Of a stretch of 12,840 nucleotides of DNA, positions 1 to 7,041 are shown one piece after another. The DNA lies in NCBI GenBank assembly GCA_937881505.1, contig CALGEM010000293.1, forward strand, positions 1 to 12,840, given 5' to 3'. Each line of letters begins with the position of its first letter. Positions within the stretch are counted from its first letter, which is position 1. The position numbers and the translations under genes were made by a program. Under the pieces are notes generated by a model. The model had not been told where the DNA came from, ran no database searches, and saw only the letters and a program-made list of their open reading frames with translations. The stretch is from an uncultured euryarchaeote (GTDB taxonomy: Archaea; Thermoplasmatota; Poseidoniia; Poseidoniales; Poseidoniaceae).

Positions 1-18
1 GAACAAATTTAGTGCGTG

Positions 19-56
19 CAAGGGCTTTGCGTGGATCATATACAACGCTACCCTTG
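19..56. other. Imperfect inverted repeat downstream of rimK
   Basis: CAAGGG (19-24) pairs with CCCTTG (51-56), and inside it GCGT (29-32) pairs with ACGC (45-48). Together these give a bulged ten-pair hairpin, 25 bases beyond the rimK stop on its 3' side. It could be a transcript-end structure or a dyad belonging to a gene left of the window. The first 80 bases contain no gene I can support. Confidence 0.25.
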
Positions 57-80
57 TGACTGAATTCATTGCAGTTGGAT

Positions 81-1280
81 TCAGCCTTCGGTCTGCTCGC
101 CGTCGGCCTCCTGCTCGTCAAACATCAGGGCCTCTTTTGGCACACCCAACATGGCTTGACGCAACGAGGCCCGCAATTCGGTCAGTTCCCCGTAGCACAC
201 AAGGACGTCGTCGTAGCGAAGTTGAATCTCCTCGTCAGGGTTCCACACCAAGCGGTCTCCTCGTGAGAGAGCGAAAACGGGCACGGATGCAAACACATCG
301 CTCAGGCGCTTTCCAACCATCTTTGGGTGGTTTCGCAGTTGCAGGGAAAGCACACCCGAACCGGGCACGGTCCTCAGCAACTGGCTGATGTCCACTTCTG
401 AAAACGCCGTGTCTTCCATGACATAATCGACGATCGCTCCAGCGACGTTGACCCCACTTGCTTTCTCGATGCCTTCCAGTCCAGGCGAGGAGTTCACCTC
501 AAGCACGAGCGGCCCGTTGTTGCCCTCAAGAAGGTCCACGCCGGCGATGTTAAGCCCCAACACGCGGGCTGCGCGACAGGCTGCTTCAGCGTAACCTTCG
601 GGAAGTACAACACTCTCAACCGTTCCATTGAGGTGAAAGTTGCTTCGGAATTCTCGTCCGCGAGCTCGCCGTCGCATGCAGGCCACGACCTTGTCGCCCA
701 CCACCAAGGCGCGAATGTCCTTGCCGTGGGATTCAGCGATGTATTCCTGTACGAGAACTGATTTTCCGGTCATCAACAAACCTTGGACGAGGTTTCGCAC
801 CTCAAAGGCGGTGTGGCGCAAAAAGACGCCATCGCCCTGTGTGCCTTGGGTGACTTTCACCACCACGGGAAGGCCGCCAACCGTTTCAATGGCGTGTTCC
901 ACGTCCAAAATATCCCTAACATAGACCGTTTTGGGGACTGGAATCCGATTACGGGCCAAGATTTGGGATGCGTTGAGTTTGTCCCGGCTTTGGAGAATGC
1001 CTTGGCCCGTGTTGGCCGTCCAGATACCGAGTTGTTCGATGTGGCGAAGCACTGCTACGCCGTGCTGGGTGATGGAATGGCCGATGCGGGGAATGACGGC
1101 GTCTTTGGCGAAGGCACGCCCTTTGTGGAGCACGTCAACGCTGCCTTGGTTGACGACCAGTGAGAATTTCATGGGGTCGCAGACTTCAACATCGAGGTTG
1201 CGCTTTTTCGCCTCCTCGACGATGCGCCGCGTGCTGTAAAGACGCGGCCCCCGACTCAAAACGGCCAAGCGAAGCCCCAT
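81..1280 (-). CDS. rimK: RimK-type ATP-grasp alpha-L-glutamate ligase with C-terminal RCK_C-like domain
   Basis: ATP-dependent ligase of the RimK family, which adds glutamate to a carboxyl terminus (ribosomal protein S6 in E. coli; cofactors such as F420 or tetrahydromethanopterin in some archaeal relatives). With the ATG at 1280 the protein has 399 residues and begins GLRLAVLSRGPRLYSTRRI, which aligns with the E. coli RimK N-terminus from memory. Seen in sequence: AVIPRIG (about 61-67), the ATP-loop TQGDGV (147-152), VLVQEYI (175-181), DIRALVVGD (188-196), FRSNFH (211-216) and the metal-binding C-terminal motif EVNSSPGLEGIE (261-272). E. coli RimK ends near this point, at about 300 residues. 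Here about 100 residues follow; positions 308-372 (VGKRLSDV, ALSRGDRLVWNPD, YDDVLVCYGE) resemble the RCK_C/TrkA_C regulatory domain. In-frame ATGs at 1295 and 1325 are possible starts; I see no Shine-Dalgarno at any of the three. The gene is divergent from the gene at 1381. Family is confident; the substrate is unknown. Confidence 0.9.
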   Translation of the reverse strand: MGLRLAVLSRGPRLYSTRRIVEEAKKRNLDVEVCDPMKFSLVVNQGSVDVLHKGRAFAKDAVIPRIGHSITQHGVAVLRHIEQLGIWTANTGQGILQSRDKLNASQILARNRIPVPKTVYVRDILDVEHAIETVGGLPVVVKVTQGTQGDGVFLRHTAFEVRNLVQGLLMTGKSVLVQEYIAESHGKDIRALVVGDKVVACMRRRARGREFRSNFHLNGTVESVVLPEGYAEAACRAARVLGLNIAGVDLLEGNNGPLVLEVNSSPGLEGIEKASGVNVAGAIVDYVMEDTAFSEVDISQLLRTVPGSGVLSLQLRNHPKMVGKRLSDVFASVPVFALSRGDRLVWNPDEEIQLRYDDVLVCYGELTELRASLRQAMLGVPKEALMFDEQEADGEQTEG

Positions 1281-1380
1281 GGTGGGCTTGCCCATGGCGT
1301 CGTTCTTGGTTCCATCGGTTCCCATTGTGCGCTGATTCTTCGGTCGCGGTCTTGAAGTGCTCGGCGGATATCGGACTTTT

Positions 1381-2427
1381 ATGACCGAAGAGGAACTTGA
1401 TGCAGCGGGCGCATTGGCTGTTGACGAGGACCAAGACGAGTTGATGGAAGAAATGTCCATCGAAGAGCGCAAAGAACGCCTCAAGAAAGCACGATGGAAC
1501 GTCTTCCTCTACCTTGGCGTGGCTGCTATTTTGTTCGGGTTTGCCCTGTTTCCGATGCCGTTTTCCGCTGATTACGATGACTTCAGCAAATCCGCTGAGA
1601 AAGACATCGGCTTGGTTTGGGGCCTGCCCATTGACGGCGAGGACCTCTTTGACGTCCCGATGCGTTTGACCGTGACCGCCGATAACCCGCCTACTCAATC
1701 CGCCATCAACATCGCCGTTTACGTGATTCAGCAAGAAGACTGCACCGACTTCACCTTGAGCGAGAAGATGCAGGAGGCCAAAGCCGGCGATTCCCATGAC
1801 TACCAATATCAGGAGGCCTCCAGCCGTGTTCTGGCCGACGGCACCTACGATTTTGAATTCAACATTGACCCCGGCCAGTACTGCCTTATCGCAGAATACA
1901 TCGACGGCAACGGCGACAAAATCACCTCCTCGGGCAATGCGCTCAGTGTGAAAGGCAAACTCTACCCCAACCAATTCTTTGGCGGCGTGCTGGGTATCCT
2001 GTGTTTGGGCCTCTCCGCGTTTGCCTTTGTTGGCGCGCAAAAGCACGGGACGGTGCTGCGAAAAATCCTCGAAGGTGAAAACGAAACCACCGAATCCAAG
2101 GTGCTGTCAGAAGCCAGCAAGGCCCGCATCGCTGCGGGTCCAGGTGGTGCACCGCCCGCCGGTCCTTCCGGTCCTCCCGGAGCACCTCCTGCTGAGCAAA
2201 GCGGACCATCCGGTCCTCCCGAAACGCCTCCTGCTGAGTCACCTGCGGAGGAACCTGTTGCAGATACTCCGGCTGCTGCGCCAGAACCAGCAGCACCTGC
2301 TGCGGATGAAGGGACATACGAGCCCGCAGAGAACGGGTATTTCTTCCGAAAGATGCCCGACGGGTCCTACGACCAAACCGTCTACGTGCAAAACGCCGAC
2401 GGTGCGTATGTTCCCCACCAGGGTTGA
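1381..2427 (+). CDS. Two-helix membrane protein with extracytoplasmic domain and collagen-like Gly/Pro-rich cytoplasmic tail
   Basis: Protein of unknown function, 348 residues from the ATG at 1381 (a GTG at 1357 is in frame but adds only eight residues). The N-terminus is acidic, then a basic stretch (ERKERLKKAR, 29-38) precedes membrane helix 1 (about 40-62). Residues 63-197 form a probable beta-rich domain outside the cell with two cysteines (C121, C168) that could pair. Helix 2 is about 198-220. Basic residues flank the cytoplasmic side of both helices, so both ends are predicted inside. Residues 252-310 are low complexity, rich in Gly, Pro and Ala with collagen-like GPSGPPGAPP units, then Ala/Pro/Glu. 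The last 37 residues (about 312-348, containing DGSYDQTVYVQNADGAY) form a distinct aromatic module. It lies 93 bases upstream of the SAP-domain gene on the same strand. I do not recognise a family; topology is inferred. Confidence 0.8.
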   Translation: MTEEELDAAGALAVDEDQDELMEEMSIEERKERLKKARWNVFLYLGVAAILFGFALFPMPFSADYDDFSKSAEKDIGLVWGLPIDGEDLFDVPMRLTVTADNPPTQSAINIAVYVIQQEDCTDFTLSEKMQEAKAGDSHDYQYQEASSRVLADGTYDFEFNIDPGQYCLIAEYIDGNGDKITSSGNALSVKGKLYPNQFFGGVLGILCLGLSAFAFVGAQKHGTVLRKILEGENETTESKVLSEASKARIAAGPGGAPPAGPSGPPGAPPAEQSGPSGPPETPPAESPAEEPVADTPAAAPEPAAPAADEGTYEPAENGYFFRKMPDGSYDQTVYVQNADGAYVPHQG

Positions 2428-2506
2428 GTGGTTTCACAAGCCTTGGATTTGATGCAAAAGGCCAACAAAACAACGCCAGCCTTGAAAGGTATCAGGCCTA
2501 CGGTTT

Positions 2507-2514
2507 GGTGAGGT
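2507..2514 (+). promoter_or_regulatory. Ribosome binding site of the SAP-domain gene
   Basis: GGTGAGGT contains two overlapping matches to the anti-Shine-Dalgarno complement and ends six bases before the ATG at 2521, which supports that start. Confidence 0.55.
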
Positions 2515-2520
2515 AAGACC

Positions 2521-4803
2521 ATGGGAGAGGAGCCGACCACCAACCTCACGGTGGCGAAACTCAAGGCGCTTTGCGTCCTGAACGACCTCTCCGCAAGTGG
2601 CAAGAAAGCCGAATTGCTTGCTCGTTTGCTTGAGGCGGGCGTGGATAAGGAGACCTTGGGCATCGAAGTCTTTGACGAAGAAACATCCACGTTCCAGACC
2701 ACGGCAGAAGAAGAACCGGCTTCCGAGCCCGAAACGGACGACGACGCTGACATTGAGGACGGGGACGACGCAGAGGACGATGCCGAAGACGAACCGATCA
2801 TGCTCTCCTTAGAGGACGACGATACGATGGAAAACGTCCCCCTGCCCAAGGTGGACAAGGCTGACAAATCCCCGGCCAAAGCCGATGAGAAGAAGGCCGA
2901 GATTGACGAGGACGATGTCCTTGAAGCGGAAATCCTTGAAGCGGATTTGATCGACGATGAGGACGTGGCTGAAGCAGAAACGGCAGAGGAATTGCAGGAA
3001 GTGCCGCTTCCCGAAGAGACCTCTCCCAAGAAGGCGTCTGCCAAAGGGTCGGAGCAAAAGGCGATGACCCTCATGGAAATGGTGCGTCGTCCCCAAGCCA
3101 TCGCCGTCATGCTCACCCTCATTCTGCTCGGCGCAGGTGGTTGGTATTACGTCAACAACCAACTTGAGCCCTTCACCGCTGATTCCTTGCGCTACGGCGA
3201 TAGCATGGGCTACATGATCACCGAAGGCAGTTTCCTCGCCTCCGATGAATACGTTCAACTCGTCACCGACCGCTTGGACGACCCCCCGAACTACTGCAAA
3301 ATCAAGTTGAGCTTCCAAGGCGACAGCACGGTTTCCATCACGGAGGGTACAGGTGCGGAATTGAGCACACAATCCTCAGACGACCGTCTCGGCGCTGTGA
3401 AGGTCAAAGGCGGCCAAGGGATGTCGTGGTTGGCAGTGGAAAGCGTGAACGAGATGTCGTTCTCACAATTTGACCTCTCAGGCCACTACCCCATCGCCTC
3501 AAAGTGCTCCGATTTCACCACCGACACCACCACCGGTCAGGCGGACTTGACGCTGAAGCGATGGGAGGAATTGCGAGAACAAGTGGTCTTGGCCACGGAA
3601 CTCGAGTTTGGCGCCACCTTGTCGGCCACGTCCTACGAAGGTACGGCGTTCACCTACGGGGTTGGCGGTCTTCTTGGCGACCTTGAGGAGTTATCACCGG
3701 GCTTGGGCATGGTCATCGCACCGGTGGAACTGGCTGACTTCTTTGGCAACGCCTACATCACGAAAGACGCCACCGGTACGAGTTCAGGTTGGGAATGGCG
3801 CGTCACCGGCTCGGAAAAAGTCGGCTCCACGAACATGTGGAAGGTCACCGCGAGCCATCGTGATGTCCGGGATTTCTGTCTTGGCTATGCTTCCATGACC
3901 ATGTGGCTTGACGCCGATAGCCCGTGGGCTGCTCGTCAGACGGTTGACGTCGCCATCAGCAGCAGCGAGGCCTCTCAGAGCAGTTGTTCAGCCTGGCAGC
4001 AACGCGGTGTTGACGCCGTCCTCCCTGAAGGTGAACTCGAACTTCACCACACCTTTGAGCGCACCACGCTCACCCGGGGCATCAAGACCGTGGAATTGGG
4101 CAAGACTTACGACAACCGCCCGCAAGCCAACGACCTCAACCCTGACGATGATGAACTCGTGAACTGGGGAGTTGACGGCACCCATCTTCCTGACAATTCC
4201 ACCGTGCGTCAACACCCGTTGGACGAAGCCATGACCTGCATCGACGAATTCAGCGGCGTCGCTTCCGGGGCGGTTACGGCCTTGGAGAACGACGGGTACG
4301 TCTGGCGCGCCGTGGACAAACAGAACGGCACGTCCACCGAATGGAACCTGTCGTGGGTGGACAGCGACACCACAGCCGGATGGTTGCACTTTTCAGTCTC
4401 AGGTGACGGAAGCGAAGCCTTGACCTGTGAATTCATTGCCAAAGGCACCTTTGACGAATCCATCACCCATAACCGAGACGCCATACCAAAGGTGCTCCCG
4501 CTTCACGCCATTGAAGCCCGATTGATGGACGACCAACGCTTCCCTGCGTTGACCGGGTCCTCGGCGCTGTACGACAGCAACGGGCTCCATGAAACCACGA
4601 GCATGGGCTACCTCGTCGTCGTTCCTGGCACCGGTTTTGGAATAGACTTCAGCGATTTCCTTGACACCTCCGGCGCCACGACCGTCGACGTTCAGCGCCA
4701 GTGGGAAGACGGCAACAAAGACCGGAGTTTCTCCTTGCTCGTCGACGCCTCAGACGGTCGCCTCATCGGCTGGACCAACCTCTCCACTGAGGAGTTGGGC
4801 TGA
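2521..4803 (+). CDS. SAP-domain single-pass membrane protein with large ectodomain
   Basis: Hypothetical 760-residue protein. Residues 9-40 (LTVAKLKALCVLNDLSASGK, then KAELLARLLEAG) match the SAP helix-extension-helix motif, usually a DNA- or RNA-binding element. Residues 62-165 are very acidic (Asp/Glu runs such as ETDDDADIEDGDDAEDDAED) and probably disordered. After a basic patch (VRRPQ, 188-192) one membrane helix spans about 192-210. The remaining 550 residues should be outside: Ser/Thr/Asp/Trp-rich, probably beta-structured, with six cysteines (NYCK, SKCS, DFCL, SSCS, MTCI, LTCE) that could form three disulfides. I find no catalytic motif. The start is supported by GGTGAGGT at 2507-2514, six bases before the ATG. 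The stop overlaps the next start (TGATG at 4801-4805), so the downstream gene is probably translationally coupled. The SAP call is by pattern; the ectodomain is unrecognised. Confidence 0.85.
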   Translation: MGEEPTTNLTVAKLKALCVLNDLSASGKKAELLARLLEAGVDKETLGIEVFDEETSTFQTTAEEEPASEPETDDDADIEDGDDAEDDAEDEPIMLSLEDDDTMENVPLPKVDKADKSPAKADEKKAEIDEDDVLEAEILEADLIDDEDVAEAETAEELQEVPLPEETSPKKASAKGSEQKAMTLMEMVRRPQAIAVMLTLILLGAGGWYYVNNQLEPFTADSLRYGDSMGYMITEGSFLASDEYVQLVTDRLDDPPNYCKIKLSFQGDSTVSITEGTGAELSTQSSDDRLGAVKVKGGQGMSWLAVESVNEMSFSQFDLSGHYPIASKCSDFTTDTTTGQADLTLKRWEELREQVVLATELEFGATLSATSYEGTAFTYGVGGLLGDLEELSPGLGMVIAPVELADFFGNAYITKDATGTSSGWEWRVTGSEKVGSTNMWKVTASHRDVRDFCLGYASMTMWLDADSPWAARQTVDVAISSSEASQSSCSAWQQRGVDAVLPEGELELHHTFERTTLTRGIKTVELGKTYDNRPQANDLNPDDDELVNWGVDGTHLPDNSTVRQHPLDEAMTCIDEFSGVASGAVTALENDGYVWRAVDKQNGTSTEWNLSWVDSDTTAGWLHFSVSGDGSEALTCEFIAKGTFDESITHNRDAIPKVLPLHAIEARLMDDQRFPALTGSSALYDSNGLHETTSMGYLVVVPGTGFGIDFSDFLDTSGATTVDVQRQWEDGNKDRSFSLLVDASDGRLIGWTNLSTEELG

Positions 4804-5204
4804 TGGGGAAGGACGGGCGTGGTCTTGACCACCTGATGGAACAAAACGAAACGGAGTTGGATTTTCTCTCCGCCTACGGTGGAGTTGACGATGGACAAAA
4901 GGGCGATGGCCATGCTTTGTTGAGCGCTCTTCAACGCTTTTTGCGGGCCGGCGGGCTTGAGGCCGAACTCAACGATTCAACCCTTGATTTTGCGTGGGGT
5001 TTGGCCCGGGCCGAGGAAGACGGATGCCGTTTGGTCGTGTCCGGTGAGCACCTTCCGTTGGTGGACAGTGACCTCATGGTCGCCGGTTTTTCTGATGGCC
5101 ATCTCAACGACGATCGCAGTGAAGTCAGCGTGTTGTTGACCGCCTGGTCCATGGAACAGCGTCGATTTGTTGAACGGCTTGTCGAGCATCATGCCGATGC
5201 TTGA
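4803..5204 (+). CDS. Small acidic hypothetical protein coupled to the SAP-domain gene
   Basis: A 133-residue protein with no recognised domain. It is acidic and has no signal peptide or membrane span, so it is probably cytoplasmic. Predicted helices include GHALLSALQRFLRAGGLEAE (about 36-55) and the C-terminal MEQRRFVERLVEHH segment; the middle (CRLVVSGEHLPLVDSDLMVA) looks like beta strands, giving a small alpha/beta fold. Its ATG shares one base with the TGA of the SAP-domain gene (TGATG), which implies coupled translation and suggests the two products act together. It could be a cytoplasmic partner of the SAP protein's intracellular half; that is inference only. It ends one base before the stop codon of the convergent gene at 5206. 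Confidence 0.75.
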   Translation: MGKDGRGLDHLMEQNETELDFLSAYGGVDDGQKGDGHALLSALQRFLRAGGLEAELNDSTLDFAWGLARAEEDGCRLVVSGEHLPLVDSDLMVAGFSDGHLNDDRSEVSVLLTAWSMEQRRFVERLVEHHADA

Positions 5205-5205
5205 T

Positions 5206-5796
5206 TCAACCTCGGCGTGCGATGAACACAACGGCTGCGCCGGTCATGGCTGCCAGTCCCGCCATCAAACTCGCTGATGGCAAGAAGCCCTCGCTCTCTC
5301 CTGAGCCGGGGATGTTGCACCCGTCGCCGTCGGCGTGGATGCCTCCGTAGCCGTCCTCTTGGTAGTAGCACGACGACCACGTCTTGTACCAGTCACCGTC
5401 GGGGAAGCTCTCAGTGGATTCATCAGGGTAGGTTGCTTTGATGCGCCAGTTGACGTAGGAATGGTCGGAGGGAGGCTTGAGTTCCATGCTGTAGGTACTT
5501 CCATCGTCACTCACAACGGCCTCTTGGTTCACAGGAGGGTCGCACACACCGCTGTTGAGACAGATTTGGGTGGTGATTTGCAGTGTGGTGCCGTTGTCCA
5601 CGGCGTCTTGGCTCAGAGCGACACTCAACGACCACGGCGTGCTGTCCTGAGAGGGCGTGGTTCGTTCAACCACGGTGAACGGGACATCGTCACCCGGGTT
5701 CACATCTTCGCCGCCTTCGCTTTCTCCGGCCTGCACACCAAGGGTGGTCGAAAACAGCAGACAGAGCACCGTCAACAAGGTCGCAACTCGCATCAT
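5206..5796 (-). CDS. Secreted protein with C-terminal membrane/sorting tail
   Basis: A 196-residue exported protein of unknown function. The start is one of two adjacent ATGs (5796 or 5793), since both open directly into a signal peptide (MMRVATLLTVLCLLFSTTLG, then VQA as a probable cleavage site). AGGT lies just upstream and a TATA-like element is suitably placed; a longer reading from 5859 would put 21 polar residues before the signal. The mature part is Ser/Thr/Asp-rich and probably a beta-sandwich (WSLSVALSQDAV, TTLQITTQICL, YVNWRIKATYPD) with cysteines at ICLNSGVC, SSCYYQ and GCNIPG. The C-terminus has a tripartite form: GFLPSASL, a hydrophobic helix, then ARRG. This resembles archaeal PGF-CTERM-type sorting signals and ends much like the cupredoxin at 8010-8492. 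It lies downstream of the PUA gene on the same strand, with a 47-base gap. Confidence 0.8.
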   Translation of the reverse strand: MMRVATLLTVLCLLFSTTLGVQAGESEGGEDVNPGDDVPFTVVERTTPSQDSTPWSLSVALSQDAVDNGTTLQITTQICLNSGVCDPPVNQEAVVSDDGSTYSMELKPPSDHSYVNWRIKATYPDESTESFPDGDWYKTWSSCYYQEDGYGGIHADGDGCNIPGSGESEGFLPSASLMAGLAAMTGAAVVFIARRG

Positions 5797-5818
5797 GTTA
5801 CCTGTTGTCTCCCGTCCC

Positions 5819-5824
5819 TTATTT
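5819..5824 (-). promoter_or_regulatory. TATA-like element upstream of the secreted-protein gene
   Basis: On the minus strand this reads AAATAA within ACACAAATAAGG, centred about 25 bases upstream of the ATG pair at 5796/5793. That is the usual archaeal TATA-to-start-site spacing and would give a nearly leaderless transcript. It is a single AT-rich element judged by eye. Confidence 0.35.
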
Positions 5825-5843
5825 GTGTTCTTCTGGGCGCTGA

Positions 5844-6350
5844 TTATTCCATTTCCCACAGTTCATCACCGACCCAGTGAACAGTTTTGATGCCCTTTCC
5901 TTTGGTGTTCTCGACCAAAGCGGAAGCCTCATCCATGGCCCAACCTAAGGCCAGTGGGCGCTTGTGGGTCATGTCGCGAACCCACACCAAGTCGCCGGCT
6001 TGAACCGACGGTTCAGCCCCGTGCACGCCGGCCACCATGCAATCGGCTCCGTTCATCAAGAACGGAATTGCACCGTGGTCGACCTCGACCCATTTCAGCG
6101 CGTCCATGTGCTGCAAAAAGCCGCGGAGCGTCAAAAAGACACAGCGTTCTTCTTCCTCGTCAAGCAGTTCGATAACAAGCGGTGTTCGGTCGACAAACAC
6201 CATCGTCCACGGGCCGTATTCGGCCATCTCGAGAAAAGCACCGTCCACATTTAGGTCAATGGCGAGGTCGCTCTCCAAGGTCTTCAGCAAGGGCGCGATG
6301 TGCTTTCGCCGAACAGGTCGCCGCTTGCGGATACTCCACTCGTTGGCCAT
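5844..6350 (-). CDS. PUA-domain RNA-binding protein, archaeal MCT-1/Tma20-like
   Basis: A member of the archaeal PUA-domain family related to eukaryotic MCT-1/Tma20 and the N-terminal half of eIF2D, which act on the 40S subunit in recycling and re-initiation. The archaeal role is less clear but probably ribosome or RNA associated. From the ATG at 6350 it has 168 residues, close to the family norm as I know it. It starts with the basic segment SIRKRRPVRRKHI (about 6-18), continues through the pre-PUA domain (EMAEYGPWTMVFVDRTPLVI) and a TLRGFLQ linker, and ends in the PUA domain: VDHGAIPFLMNGADCMVAGV (90-109), GDLVWVRD, KRPLALGWA and the C-terminal KGIKTVHWVGDELWEM. An upstream ATG at 6389 would add MPKDDSPAALVRP and cannot be excluded; the open frame to 6689 antisense to the next gene is not coding. 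It is divergent from the FAH-family gene. Confidence 0.88.
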   Translation of the reverse strand: MANEWSIRKRRPVRRKHIAPLLKTLESDLAIDLNVDGAFLEMAEYGPWTMVFVDRTPLVIELLDEEEERCVFLTLRGFLQHMDALKWVEVDHGAIPFLMNGADCMVAGVHGAEPSVQAGDLVWVRDMTHKRPLALGWAMDEASALVENTKGKGIKTVHWVGDELWEME

Positions 6351-6425
6351 GGGACGGACGAGGGCGGCGGGGCTATCATCCTTGGGCATCGCGCTCTTGA
6401 TGAACCGAAACCCTGTCATCAAATC

Positions 6426-7034
6426 ATGGCCATGTGGTGCACCATCCGAACCTTCTCCAAACACGCCTTGGAACTTGGCAACCAACCAGCCGTCGAACCG
6501 ATTCTCTTTGTCAAACCGGCGGCTTGCCTTCACGGCAGCGGCCCGATTCCTGTCAGCCAACATCCCGGTGAAGTGCACCACGAGGTGGAATGCGTTGTTC
6601 GCGTTAACGGCGACCTTGAACCGGTGGCGATTGCCGTGGGCCTGGATTTGACCGACCGTGCCACGCAGAGCGATTTGCGAGCCGAGCAACTGCCTTGGGC
6701 CAAGGCCAAATGCTTCACCTCATCCGCCGTAGTTGGCCCTTGGTCGCCTTGGGACAGCACGTGGGAAGGCCTCGTGGAAACGGAGCGCGGGCTCCATCTT
6801 TCGCTCGAGGTGAACGGCACCCTTCGCCAGTCAACGCCCCTGCACGAAATGTCGGTCACGCCCCGTCAGCAAATTGAATCCCTGCGTGCATGGGCGCCGG
6901 TCGTGGAAGACGACATGCTGTTCACCGGCACGCCTCAGGGTGTGGGCGAATTGCATCCAGGCGACCGTGTCGTGGCGCGTCTGACCAATGCCAAAGGGGA
7001 TTGCCTTTCGGAAATTGACATTGGCTGTGTGTGA
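6426..7034 (+). CDS. Fumarylacetoacetate hydrolase (FAH) family protein
   Basis: Cytoplasmic enzyme of the FAH superfamily, YcgM/FAHD1-like branch, whose members act as acylpyruvate hydrolases, oxaloacetate decarboxylases or hydroxyheptadienedioate isomerases. From the ATG at 6426 it has 202 residues, about the single-domain length. Seen: KHALELG (12-18), where H13 and E16 match the His/Glu dyad of the FAHD1 lid; EPILFVKP; the metal ligands in VHHEVE (E53, E55) with D74 in GLDLTD; PWAKAKCF, containing the conserved lysine; and TGTPQGVG near the C-terminus. The usual G-R-N-Y motif at the N-terminus is replaced here by I-R-T-F, so substrate preference may differ. An ATG at 6432 is an alternative start; the upstream open frame to 6300 lies antisense to the PUA gene and lacks family similarity. 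S8e follows after 53 bases. The exact reaction cannot be assigned. Confidence 0.87.
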   Translation: MAMWCTIRTFSKHALELGNQPAVEPILFVKPAACLHGSGPIPVSQHPGEVHHEVECVVRVNGDLEPVAIAVGLDLTDRATQSDLRAEQLPWAKAKCFTSSAVVGPWSPWDSTWEGLVETERGLHLSLEVNGTLRQSTPLHEMSVTPRQQIESLRAWAPVVEDDMLFTGTPQGVGELHPGDRVVARLTNAKGDCLSEIDIGCV

Positions 7035-7041
7035 GGGTTGC

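Noticed and set aside
1..80. Possible tRNA fragment or gene at the left edge
   Set aside because: No T-loop, anticodon stem or CCA-proximal acceptor pairing can be drawn, and no supported open frame crosses the edge.
1186..2046. Minus-strand open frame (286 codons) overlapping rimK's 5' end and the membrane protein gene
   Set aside because: It is out of frame with rimK and antisense to a gene with clear membrane helices; no domain is visible.
2134..2310. Repeated Gly/Pro codons considered as a tandem repeat or CRISPR-like array
   Set aside because: The units are irregular in length and sequence, lie in frame inside a gene, and have no unique spacers.
2382..3122. Minus-strand open frame of Ser-rich sequence
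   Set aside because: The serine runs are the reverse complement of the Asp/Glu codons in the acidic linker of the SAP protein, so this is a composition artefact.
6390..6689. N-terminal extension of the PUA protein up to 6689
   Set aside because: It runs antisense through the FAH-family gene and adds over 100 residues absent from the PUA family; starts at 6350 or 6389 fit better.
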